Positions 15,384-22,918 of a stretch of 25,913 nucleotides of DNA are shown piece after piece (the stretch's first letter is position 1; each line of letters begins with the position of its first letter). The stretch comes from an uncultured Lachnospiraceae bacterium (lineage in GTDB: Bacteria > Bacillota > Clostridia > Lachnospirales > Lachnospiraceae): positions 1 to 25,913 of the forward strand of contig USKC01000008.1 of the NCBI GenBank assembly GCA_900555195.1, in the 5' to 3' direction. Position numbers and translations under genes: made by a program. The notes under the pieces were generated by a model that ran no database searches, had not been told where the DNA came from, and worked only from the letters and a program-made list of their open reading frames with translations.

Positions 15384-16007
15384 TTATATAAACCGCATCC
15401 CGGCAAGCAGTAGAAAAAGCAGGCCGCTCAGCCAGGAAAGATCCCATTTCAGGCGGCCTGCAAGTTTTTTCCCGACTGCCTGGCCGCAGCACATAGCGGC
15501 CAGATCCATTGCGAATGCTGTGAGCAGGGTGAAAAAAACCGGTATCTCCATAAAGGCGGCAAAGGTTCCGGCCGCCAGACTGTCAATGGACATCGCAAGG
15601 CCCAGAAAAAGCGCTTCCCTGGCGGACAGCACACGGTTCCGATCCCGATCCGCCGCAGAAGGATCTGCATAAATGGTCAAAATAAAACGCAGGCTGGAAA
15701 AAGAGAAATGGATATTTCTGCACAGATGCGCATGCCGGTTAATATATGCCTTTACCGCTGAATCCGACAATCGTATCAGGCCCAGAAAAAACAGGCTCAC
15801 AAAGCAAACCGCCTGTGTCAGGCCGCGCGGGAGCCATTCCATAATCACCATACCAAAACCTAGAGCGGCCCCAAGGCAAGCGCTTCCCACGCCGCTCATG
15901 AGCGCCATTCCTTTCCAGCCAATACGGATGCGAGCCGCCCCATATGCAACGCTTGCCACAAACGCGTCCATGCAGAGCGCCATGCAAAGGATGATAGCCT
16001 GCAGCAT
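15384..16007 (-). CDS. ytaF: YtaF-like sporulation membrane protein (MntP/LysE-type manganese-efflux superfamily)
   Basis: This 207-residue protein has about six hydrophobic segments in two related halves, each bearing an acidic motif in the membrane: MDAFVAS near residue 13 and SIDSLAAGT in the second half. The loop between the halves holds ADPSAADRDRNRVLSAREALFLGLA, resembling the Asp-rich linker of YtaF proteins, which sets these apart from MntP. Length matches Bacillus YtaF. The transported substrate of YtaF is not established; MntP relatives export Mn(II). The start has AAGGAAG just upstream. It stands alone between two terminator-like structures. Confidence 0.8.
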   Translation of the reverse strand: MLQAIILCMALCMDAFVASVAYGAARIRIGWKGMALMSGVGSACLGAALGFGMVIMEWLPRGLTQAVCFVSLFFLGLIRLSDSAVKAYINRHAHLCRNIHFSFSSLRFILTIYADPSAADRDRNRVLSAREALFLGLAMSIDSLAAGTFAAFMEIPVFFTLLTAFAMDLAAMCCGQAVGKKLAGRLKWDLSWLSGLLFLLLAGMRFI

Positions 16008-16080
16008 GATTCTTCCTTTTTTCTTTTAATATATTCACCCTTCGTCAAAAAGGGACATTTACTGCACAGCCATCCAAAAA

Positions 16081-16104
16081 AGCCTCCGCCCGAAGGCGGA
16101 GGCT
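16081..16104 (-). terminator. Rho-independent terminator of the transporter/kinase operon
   Basis: Arms 16081-16090 (AGCCTCCGCC) and 16095-16104 pair perfectly over 10 bp around a 4-nt loop. On the minus strand six Ts follow directly. It lies 17 bp past the stop of the cytidylate-kinase-like gene. Confidence 0.93.
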
Positions 16105-16121
16105 CTCTGATGGTTCAATCT

Positions 16122-16724
16122 TTATTCTTCTGTCTCTATTCTTGCTCTGATATAGGTTTCCAGCATGTCCACCGTTCGTTCAATTCCAAGCCTGCTGCTG
16201 TTGATTGACAAATCATAATTCCTGGAATCTCCCCATTTACACTTACAGTAATAATTATGGTAAGATTTTCTCTGCCAGTCCTCCCGGTCAATCAGATGTC
16301 TGGCATCTTCCTCTGAAAGCCGGTAGAGCTTCTTAATTCTCTTCAGCTTCGCATCCTTATCCCCCAGAACGAAGATGGAGATAAGCCCATCGTACCCTTT
16401 CAGCACGGTTTCCGCACAGCGTCCCACAACAACAAAGGACTCTCCGGAAGCAGCTTTCCTTTTCAGGAAATCAAACTGCATGTTCGCCACATTCTCCTGC
16501 ATGGAATTGGAATAGCCCCTCACCGTTCTGGAGAAAAGCTTGTTTCTGGGGCGCTCGTCATACTTTCTCAGCTGTTCCTGCCCCACATTTTTTTCCTCCG
16601 CAATCTGATCCAACAGGTTGTTGTCGTACAGCGGGAGCGCGAACTTTCTCGCGAGCGCTTCTGCTATCACATGCCCCCCGCTTCCAAATTCACGCCCAAT
16701 AGAGATAATTAGTTGCTTCTCCAT
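16122..16724 (-). CDS. Cytidylate kinase-like P-loop protein
   Basis: This 200-residue protein begins with IISIGREFGSGGHVIAEALA, a P-loop of the cytidylate kinase-like family (GREFGSGG at about 10-17). VVVGRCAETVL and the Arg-rich KLKRIKKLYRLSEEDAR region follow, matching the lid and base-binding parts of these proteins. True Cmk enzymes are about 220 residues with a different N-terminus, so the real substrate is uncertain. The start has GGGGAGGG seven bases upstream, and the upstream transporter gene's stop falls inside that ribosome-site region (15-bp gap), so translation is likely coupled. A strong terminator follows. Confidence 0.88.
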   Translation of the reverse strand: MEKQLIISIGREFGSGGHVIAEALARKFALPLYDNNLLDQIAEEKNVGQEQLRKYDERPRNKLFSRTVRGYSNSMQENVANMQFDFLKRKAASGESFVVVGRCAETVLKGYDGLISIFVLGDKDAKLKRIKKLYRLSEEDARHLIDREDWQRKSYHNYYCKCKWGDSRNYDLSINSSRLGIERTVDMLETYIRARIETEE

Positions 16725-16739
16725 CCATCATCCCTCCCC

Positions 16740-18092
16740 TTAAAAATATCTGGCATAGATGCACAGCATAGAAATAAGAACCACCAGTACCGTAGCCGGG
16801 GCCGCATATTTGCAGTATTTTCCCCAGCCGATCACATGTCCTTCCTTGGCCGCCACGGAAATGCCCACAACATTGGCGGAGGCACCGATCGGCGTAGCGC
16901 TTCCGCCGATATCGGTTCCCATGGACAGCGACCAGGCCAGTACGGACAGATCCACTCCCTGCGTCGCCGACAAGCTTTCAATTACAGGAATCATCGTCGC
17001 CGCAAAAGGAATGTTATCCACAAAGGCGCTGGCAATCGCAGAAATCCAAAGCACGATCGCCACCATCAGCATCGCGTTATCCCCGCTGACCCTTGCGATA
17101 AAGTTCGCGATGATTTCCAGAATGCCCGTCTGTTCCAGTCCGCCTACAACCATGAACAGGCCGATAAAGAACAGCAGCGTTTTATAATCCACCTTTTTTA
17201 ACAGCGTGCCCGCATCTTTTCCGGCCGCGATCAGCGTCACAATACCGATGAAAACGCCGATCGTAGCAACCGTCAGCCCGGTCTGCGCATGGGATACCAG
17301 AAGTACCACCGCGCAGGCAAAAATGATGCTGCTGATCGCAAAATCCTTCTTATTCTCAATCGCATCTTTGGGATCCGGATAAGAAATCTGTCCGCTTCCC
17401 GCACCGCTTCCAGCCAGTTCTTTTCTGAAGCAGAAAAAGAAATAGAAAATCACCACCACAAGGGAAATGGCAGCAATCACGCCTGTATTGGTAATAAAGT
17501 CAGCAAAAGAATATCCCAGAGACGTTCCGATGATGATATTCGGCGGATCACCGCACATGGTCGCGGAGCCGCCCAGATTCGCGCAGAAAATCTCGGAAAT
17601 GATCATCGGCACCGGGTTAAAGCGCAGCAGACGCGCCAGTTCCACCGTCGCCGCAGCCAGGAAAAGAATGACCGTGATGCTGTCAATGAACATCGCAAGG
17701 AAGCTGGACATCACCATAAAAGCGATAAACAGCGGCACTGTCTTATACTTTACCGCCTTGGCCAGCCACAGGCAAAGCCACCTGAAGAACCCGGCCTTTC
17801 CCATTCCTTCCACCATCAGCATCATGCCCGCTATGAAAAGGATCGTTTCCCAGTTAATGCCCGCCGAGGCTCCTGCCGCTTCTCCGGCCTCATACCAGAA
17901 ATTCACCGTCAGGAACTTCTGGAGGCTTAAAGTCTCCCAAATCGCCGCAGGGCTGTGCATACAAAGCCCAAACACCAGAACCATCATTAACAGGCCGCAC
18001 ACCAAAGATACAATGTGACGCTCAATCTTCTCCGAAACGATCAGAAGAAACATCGCCACAAAAATAATTACAGCCAATACTTGTGCCATCAT
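16740..18092 (-). CDS. NhaD/ArsB-type membrane transporter (ion transporter superfamily)
   Basis: This 450-residue membrane protein has about 11-12 hydrophobic segments. Two inverted-repeat halves carry the signature loops GGSATMCGDPPN (174-185) and GTDIGGSATPIGASANVVG (392-410), hallmarks of the NhaD/ArsB/P-protein group of Na+/H+ or anion transporters. The exact ion cannot be told. A longer frame reaches 18176, but ATG 18092 (or the adjacent ATG 18089) has GAGGAGG about nine bases upstream and begins just before the first membrane segment. It is the first gene of a two-gene operon with the kinase-like gene. Confidence 0.85.
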   Translation of the reverse strand: MMAQVLAVIIFVAMFLLIVSEKIERHIVSLVCGLLMMVLVFGLCMHSPAAIWETLSLQKFLTVNFWYEAGEAAGASAGINWETILFIAGMMLMVEGMGKAGFFRWLCLWLAKAVKYKTVPLFIAFMVMSSFLAMFIDSITVILFLAAATVELARLLRFNPVPMIISEIFCANLGGSATMCGDPPNIIIGTSLGYSFADFITNTGVIAAISLVVVIFYFFFCFRKELAGSGAGSGQISYPDPKDAIENKKDFAISSIIFACAVVLLVSHAQTGLTVATIGVFIGIVTLIAAGKDAGTLLKKVDYKTLLFFIGLFMVVGGLEQTGILEIIANFIARVSGDNAMLMVAIVLWISAIASAFVDNIPFAATMIPVIESLSATQGVDLSVLAWSLSMGTDIGGSATPIGASANVVGISVAAKEGHVIGWGKYCKYAAPATVLVVLISMLCIYARYF

Positions 18093-18174
18093 CCCATCTG
18101 CCCTCCTCGCATTTATCGCAAACTGCATATCCGATATGTGAAAATCCTTCCTTTTTTCGACATACCGCCCTGTC

Positions 18175-18180
18175 ATTATA
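18175..18180 (-). promoter_or_regulatory. Possible -10 box of the transporter operon
   Basis: A perfect TATAAT on the minus strand lies 83 bp upstream of the chosen start. The position of a -35 box is only T-rich, with no match to TTGACA. Confidence 0.35.
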
Positions 18181-18273
18181 AAACAAATCCAAGATTTAAA
18201 AAATAGGAATATTGCACAACTTTTCCGGCTGTCTTTAGGCCATATTCTGATCTGCGCCGGGCCGATCCGCCTA

Positions 18274-21213
18274 TCAATACGAGTACAGTTCTGCCGGCTG
18301 CGCCTCCCCGATTTTCATGGTATAGAATGTCGACCGTTCCCTGTTGTAGACGGGCCGCCAGCCGAAATTCTCGCCGCTTTGTGCGCTCTGCTCCACGGTG
18401 AAGAACAGATCCTCCCCGACGATATCCAGAGTGGAAATCAGCGTCAGCTCCGCTTCCGTCCCATCCGGCTGATCCAGGAAATCAAACCCTGCCTCCCTCG
18501 GAATAAGCGTCTGGTAACTCATCAGTTCTTCATTATACCGCCGGATCTCGCCGTCCACACAGATATAGGAGCCCGGCCTGCTGAGGTAGGCATTCTCAAC
18601 CTGCTGCGCAGCCGTCCATCCCTCTTCTCCCGCTTTCTGCGTCTTTACATGACATTTCGTATAGGGATAATCGTCCCAGAAGCCGATATAGGAGCCGATA
18701 GAGTCATCCGTTCCCACATAATAGAGCATCGTTTCGTTCCCGTTTTCGATCAGCTGGAATTCCTCCGCGTTAAGCTCCCCATACGGGACACATACCTCGG
18801 TCGTCATTTGATCCAGATCCACGCAGTTGATCCCTCCGCCCTGGAAGAAACCTCCTGTTCCGCCATAAGCGCCGTAGGAATAATAGAGCAGATTTCCTGC
18901 TTTTATGATCTGCATGATATTCATGGACATAACCGACCATTCCTCAGCCCCGGTTACCTGGCTTAACTGCGTCACCTCGCTTCCGTCTGCAGAGACTCTC
19001 CACAAAGTCGCGACGGGAGTTCCTTCCCCATCCACAGAACTATAGTAGCAATAGCCTTCCCTCGCTCCCAGGAAATGCTCTCCCTCCTGATCGATGCTCC
19101 TGATGGAATGGTCCGCTGCGCTTAAAAGGCATACGCCGCTGCCCGTATAGACGCCGATCAGCGTATCCGCGGCCTCATCTGCCAGCCACGGTTCAAAGCT
19201 GCCATGGTTCACCCGGTCGCCGCCCTCCAGGTTTACGGAATAGAGATTGCCCCCGTTCTCGCTCAGATAGATACGCTCTCCTACGATGAAAATCGGACCG
19301 TTTCCGTTCGCGTTCAGGAGCACATCCTCGCTTCCGTCCGCATGACGGCAGATCAGCTGATTTTCCGTCTGTATATACGGATAGTAGGCGAAGGTTCCCG
19401 TAGACTCCAGGCTTCCCGAATTATATTTCCAGTAATAGAGTTCGCCCATATAGCGCACCACGTTTCCGCCGTTATTCTCCGCGTCCACTTTGGGCTTCAC
19501 ATATTCCGGCGGGATCTGCTCCCGGTAAGCCCCCGCCGTGGTGCTGTACAGATTGCTCATATCCCCGTACAGCAGCAGGCTGGGATCATACTGCTGCGTT
19601 TCTTCAAACCGGGTAAGGCAGGTCTGGTTGTACACCAGTTTTCCGGCCAGTTCGTCCATGGTAATGTTCTCTCCGGCATTTTGGCGGATCTCATCCTCCC
19701 CCGCGCCGGAATGTCCGGCCAGGTACATATTGCTCCAGGCGGAATAGAGGGAATCATGGCTGTGGGCGGCCGCTCCCATCATCAGGGAACCGACAAAGCG
19801 AAGCTGCTCCAGATCCTCTGTGCTGCCAAAGCTTCCCATCTGGGCGGTGCGGGACAATACGTCCCCATACTGCGCCTTCATCAGAACAGCCAGATCGTTC
19901 AGGCGCATGGCGGCGGAAGCGTTGTCCCCGGCCTCCTGGGCGGTTTTCGCCGCCGGCATGTAAGCTTCCACAAACGTGTGCGCCAGATTGTAAGAGGAAA
20001 ATACCGCCCCTGCCGGGGTCATATCCAGCAACGCGCCGCCGAGGCCGGACAGCATGGTTTCCAGGCTTTCCTTCACCACATTTTCCGGATAATTCCCGTA
20101 TTCGCTGGCAAGGGAACCGGCTACTTTATTCAGATCCTTACAGTATTCGGCGTAATCTCCGTTCTGAACATCAGCCAGATAACGAAGCTGCGCCACATAG
20201 CTCTCTCCCCAGCTTTGGAAGCGCCCTGCCGTGGCAATGGCCTTGGCCATGTTCCCTGCAAAGCCGGCGGCGGAAAAGGTTCTGGAGATTCCCTCCGGTA
20301 TCTTGACCTCTGACCAGGCGGTGACAGACTCGGTCAGCTTATCCGCCACCGAAACGGCCCCGCCGCCCAGCGTGGAAATATCATTGACCATGCCGCCGAT
20401 ATCGCTGACAAACTCTCCTGAAGCATCCTGAGCCTGCGCCTGCAGGCTGCCCATGATATTTTCACAGGGAAGCGCCAGGGTGAGCAGGGCCTCTTCCATC
20501 TTCTTCTCGCTCCAGTAATCGTCCCCGACGATGGGAATCAGATACTCCGGCGCGACCTCGTCCGCAAAGGCGAGCAGCCCGTATTTAAAAGCGTTTCCCC
20601 ACTTTTTCCCCGCCGTATCCCCAAGGATTACGGCAGATGAAGGAAGGGACTGATACATTTCCTCGAAATCAGCCGCCACATTCCAGAGCGTCTCCGGCGG
20701 GGAATAGATGAATACGCAGTCGTCCGCACAGGACCACTGCGCGTTCAGAAGATAGAGCATCTGCTCCAGGGGAATCGTGACCGTCTCCTTGTCGCCGAAC
20801 GAAACCATCTGCTTTTCCAGCAGGCTGAACCCCTCTCCCTGATACAGCCTGACGCTTTCCGTATCGTTCAGATACATCCGGATGAAAATTTTCCCGGTCT
20901 TCACATTCACAGATACCGCATAGCCGTCGCGGCGGAATTCATAGACCCCGTCTCCCGTTTCCGCCAGCTGCGCTCCGGTCAGACTGGCAGCGGTCTGTGG
21001 GGTAACCAGGATCACCGCTTCATCATACAGGGCCGCGTTTACCTTGCGCTGTCCCTGTTCCTGCGTGTATACACAAAGTTCTCCCACCAGCAGTTCCGGT
21101 TCTTCCCCTCCCTGCTCCGTCCCGTTTTCCTTCGCCGAAACGCACAGGCCCGCCTGGGAAATCATAAGCGCCGCGGTCAGCAGGAAAGCTGCCGCCCGTC
21201 TGATCCATTTCAT
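18274..21213 (-). CDS. Large secreted protein of unknown function with helical middle and propeller-like C-terminal half
   Basis: I do not recognise a named family. The 979-residue product begins with a signal peptide (basic MKWIRR, hydrophobic core, likely cut after CVSA near residue 27). Residues 40-190 look like a small beta domain. It has the style of copper-amine-oxidase-N stalk domains (VSVNVKTGKIFIRMYLNDTES, KETVTIPLEQMLYLLNA), which often mark clostridial surface proteins. About 200-540 is Ala-rich and helical. From about 590 there are repeated strands such as YYWKYNSG, RIYLSENGGNLYSVNLEG and YYSYGAYGG, consistent with a DUF5050-like propeller. The ATG at 21213 overlaps the upstream lipoprotein stop (ATGA) and has GGAGG seven bases upstream. 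It is the last gene of a three-gene exported-protein operon. Confidence 0.78.
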   Translation of the reverse strand: MKWIRRAAAFLLTAALMISQAGLCVSAKENGTEQGGEEPELLVGELCVYTQEQGQRKVNAALYDEAVILVTPQTAASLTGAQLAETGDGVYEFRRDGYAVSVNVKTGKIFIRMYLNDTESVRLYQGEGFSLLEKQMVSFGDKETVTIPLEQMLYLLNAQWSCADDCVFIYSPPETLWNVAADFEEMYQSLPSSAVILGDTAGKKWGNAFKYGLLAFADEVAPEYLIPIVGDDYWSEKKMEEALLTLALPCENIMGSLQAQAQDASGEFVSDIGGMVNDISTLGGGAVSVADKLTESVTAWSEVKIPEGISRTFSAAGFAGNMAKAIATAGRFQSWGESYVAQLRYLADVQNGDYAEYCKDLNKVAGSLASEYGNYPENVVKESLETMLSGLGGALLDMTPAGAVFSSYNLAHTFVEAYMPAAKTAQEAGDNASAAMRLNDLAVLMKAQYGDVLSRTAQMGSFGSTEDLEQLRFVGSLMMGAAAHSHDSLYSAWSNMYLAGHSGAGEDEIRQNAGENITMDELAGKLVYNQTCLTRFEETQQYDPSLLLYGDMSNLYSTTAGAYREQIPPEYVKPKVDAENNGGNVVRYMGELYYWKYNSGSLESTGTFAYYPYIQTENQLICRHADGSEDVLLNANGNGPIFIVGERIYLSENGGNLYSVNLEGGDRVNHGSFEPWLADEAADTLIGVYTGSGVCLLSAADHSIRSIDQEGEHFLGAREGYCYYSSVDGEGTPVATLWRVSADGSEVTQLSQVTGAEEWSVMSMNIMQIIKAGNLLYYSYGAYGGTGGFFQGGGINCVDLDQMTTEVCVPYGELNAEEFQLIENGNETMLYYVGTDDSIGSYIGFWDDYPYTKCHVKTQKAGEEGWTAAQQVENAYLSRPGSYICVDGEIRRYNEELMSYQTLIPREAGFDFLDQPDGTEAELTLISTLDIVGEDLFFTVEQSAQSGENFGWRPVYNRERSTFYTMKIGEAQPAELYSY

Positions 21214-21743
21214 AAATCCGCCTCCTCCGCCAGTTCTTCTATCATGGAATAATAACCGCCAAGCAGCGCATCCGCCAGCCCCGGCGTCATCTGTACCACC
21301 CATTCGTCATCCTCCTGCACCAGAACCACATCCACCTCAAATTCCCGCAGAGGAACGTCTCTTTCGGCAAACGCTTCGGCCAGCGCCTCTTTCGCCGCCT
21401 CTATGCTGTCCACCGTCTCCGGCAGGGATTCCAGCACCCTGCGAAGGTCGACTGAAGTGATAACGGCGGATACCAGCATGGTATCCCCTTCGCTTTTTAC
21501 CTTTTTCGTTTCAAATTCCATGCTTTCTGCCATCTGCTGCTGCAGTCCGCCGAAAGGAACGGATTCCTCCAGCCCTTCCATCTTTTCTGCCAGTTCCTCG
21601 CCGTCACAGGATACATATGCATCAAAAAAATCCTCGCAGACCTCTCTGGCCTCTTCCTTTCTGCCTCCCCCGCAGCCCATACAGGATGCAGCCAGCGCAA
21701 GGCACAGAAGAAGCGCTGTGAATTCTTTTTTCGCTCTTCTCAT
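21210..21743 (-). CDS. Small predicted lipoprotein of unknown function
   Basis: This 177-residue protein has a basic start (MRRAKKEF), a hydrophobic core and cysteines at 21 and 24 (LALAASCMGCGG), giving an imperfect lipobox. The mature part is acidic. The order of elements (VCEDFFDAYVSCDGEELAEKM, then strands, then DDEWVVQMTPGLADALLGG) resembles the NTF2-like DUF4878-type fold common in clostridial lipoproteins, but this is a guess. It overlaps the next gene by 4 nt and follows the upstream lipoprotein gene by 43 bp. Its ribosome site (GAAGGG close to the ATG) is weak, so translation may depend on the gene before it. Confidence 0.75.
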   Translation of the reverse strand: MRRAKKEFTALLLCLALAASCMGCGGGRKEEAREVCEDFFDAYVSCDGEELAEKMEGLEESVPFGGLQQQMAESMEFETKKVKSEGDTMLVSAVITSVDLRRVLESLPETVDSIEAAKEALAEAFAERDVPLREFEVDVVLVQEDDEWVVQMTPGLADALLGGYYSMIEELAEEADL

Positions 21744-21786
21744 TTCCCTTCTCTCGTCCTCCTCATTCCATTTCGCAGCCCGGCTG

Positions 21787-22491
21787 TTACAGCATCTTTG
21801 AAATATACCAGCTGCCGTCCACCTGAATCATCTGTACACGATACCCTTCATTTACTGCAGTTCCTTCCGTCCCTGAAGCCGTCTGATTATAGGTCACCTC
21901 GTAAGCATCCTGAACTGTGCACGAATAACCGTAGGCCTGAAGCAGTTCTTCCTCAATGGCCCCCGTATCGGCTATCTGCTCTTCCCCGGTAATCTCAGAG
22001 GAATAGCTTTCAAAAACGCCGATTTCATAATACATCCCCTGGGAATTATCATAAGACGACCAGTATTCTTCTTCAGACAGCAGGCCGTTTGCCAGCAGAA
22101 AATCCACATATTCCTGCCCGTACGGCTCAATGCATGAAGCCAGCAGGTACGCAAAATCATGCTCGGCAAAGGCCTTGTCATGCAGATCCAGCGCCTCCTG
22201 CCGTGTGGCCGCCGGCGCGATTGCGCTTCCTTCGCCCTCTGAAGGCCCAGCCATCCTTTCGCCTTCCGCCCCGTCCTCTTCCGAAAACTCCTGTGTTTCC
22301 CGCACGGATTCCGGCGCAGAATCCCCCTGAACCGCTGTGCTTTCCTCCCCGGAATCCATCTGAACCGCTGTGCTTTCCTCCCTGGAATCCATCTGAACCG
22401 CCGCGCTTTCCTTCTCACCTGCGTTCCCGCAGCCTCCGGCAAGCAGCGCCGCAGCCACCATTCCCGCTGCCAGCAATACGCATTTTTTCAT
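21787..22491 (-). CDS. Predicted lipoprotein with Glu/Ser repeat linker and small C-terminal domain
   Basis: This 234-residue protein has a lipoprotein signal peptide with a good lipobox LLAGGC (Cys21). Residues 28-60 are three 11-residue repeats (ES(A/T)AVQMDS-type). After an acidic linker, the C-terminal half (about 95-234) has a helix-rich start (RQEALDLHDKAFAEHDFAYLL) and ends in GYRVQMIQVDGSWYISKML, a pattern like small NTF2-like or SnoaL-like modules. A longer frame reaches 22662, but the ATG at 22491 has AGGAGG six bases upstream and starts the signal peptide. It is the first gene of the exported-protein operon, about 150 nt downstream of a strong promoter. Confidence 0.82.
   Translation of the reverse strand: MKKCVLLAAGMVAAALLAGGCGNAGEKESAAVQMDSREESTAVQMDSGEESTAVQGDSAPESVRETQEFSEEDGAEGERMAGPSEGEGSAIAPAATRQEALDLHDKAFAEHDFAYLLASCIEPYGQEYVDFLLANGLLSEEEYWSSYDNSQGMYYEIGVFESYSSEITGEEQIADTGAIEEELLQAYGYSCTVQDAYEVTYNQTASGTEGTAVNEGYRVQMIQVDGSWYISKML
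22312..22410 (-). repeat. 33-bp tandem repeat, three copies, in the lipoprotein gene
   Basis: Three in-frame 33-bp units encode residues 28-60. The first two are nearly identical on the DNA level (GAACCGC..GTGCTTTCCTCC-type blocks on the + strand); the third diverges at its end. Confidence 0.88.
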
Positions 22492-22645
22492 CTCCATCCT
22501 CCTCTTAAAATGCTTCCTGTTTTTGCGGCCGTTTACGGCATCGCATCTGTCCGCCTGCCAAGGGCCGGGCACGAAATATCGGATATCCTCCCCCAAGGGA
22601 ACGTCTGCTCCGGATCGCCTGCAACGCGCATAAACACCCGCAATC

Positions 22646-22675
22646 ATTATACCTCTATCCATATACTCCGGTCAA
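22646..22675 (-). promoter_or_regulatory. Sigma-A-type promoter of the exported-protein operon
   Basis: On the minus strand TTGACC (22670-22675) and a perfect TATAAT (22646-22651) are separated by 18 bases. Transcription should start near 22639, leaving a leader of about 148 nt in which I see only a small GCCG/CGGC hairpin. Confidence 0.8.
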
Positions 22676-22681
22676 TTCGTA

Positions 22682-22721
22682 CCTGCTTGGCGCGGGGGCT
22701 ACATGCCTGCTTGGCGCCGGG
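22682..22721. repeat. Short direct repeat CCTGCTTGGCGC, two copies, period 24
   Basis: Copies at 22682-22693 and 22706-22717 are identical over 12 bp and both are followed by a G-run. They lie just upstream of the -35 box of the leftward promoter, between the two divergent promoters. They could bind a regulator or mark the edge of an inserted segment; neither is shown. Confidence 0.7.
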
Positions 22722-22759
22722 GCGAAACAGCATGCCCCAGAGCCGGACAGCAACTGTGA

Positions 22760-22788
22760 TTGACGGGTATTTAGTTACATGATATTCT
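22760..22788 (+). promoter_or_regulatory. Probable promoter of the STAND NTPase gene
   Basis: TTGACG (22760-22765) and TATTCT (22783-22788) lie 17 bases apart. The -35 box matches five of six and the -10 box four of six. The leader would be about 125 nt to the ATG at 22919. The rest of the gap from 22789 to 22900 shows no other structure. Confidence 0.6.
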
Positions 22789-22902
22789 GAGAAAAAGAAT
22801 TTTCTCCAGGGTCTGCCAGGGCTTTCTTTCGGCGCTTAAGGGCCAGAAGCAAAAGGCATCCCAGGTGAGGAAAAAGGGCCAGTATATCTGTGTCTCTGAT
22901 CA

Positions 22903-22911
22903 GGGGGGAGG
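22903..22911 (+). promoter_or_regulatory. Ribosome binding site fixing the STAND gene start
   Basis: GGGGGGAGG lies seven bases before the ATG at 22919. The same frame is open upstream to 22775 with a GTG at 22865, but only the ATG has a strong site. Confidence 0.85.
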
Positions 22912-22918
22912 TTGTTTC

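Noticed and set aside
19204..20313. 369-codon frame on the + strand
   Set aside because: It is antisense to the large secreted protein, which has a signal peptide and operon overlap; no supporting features were found.
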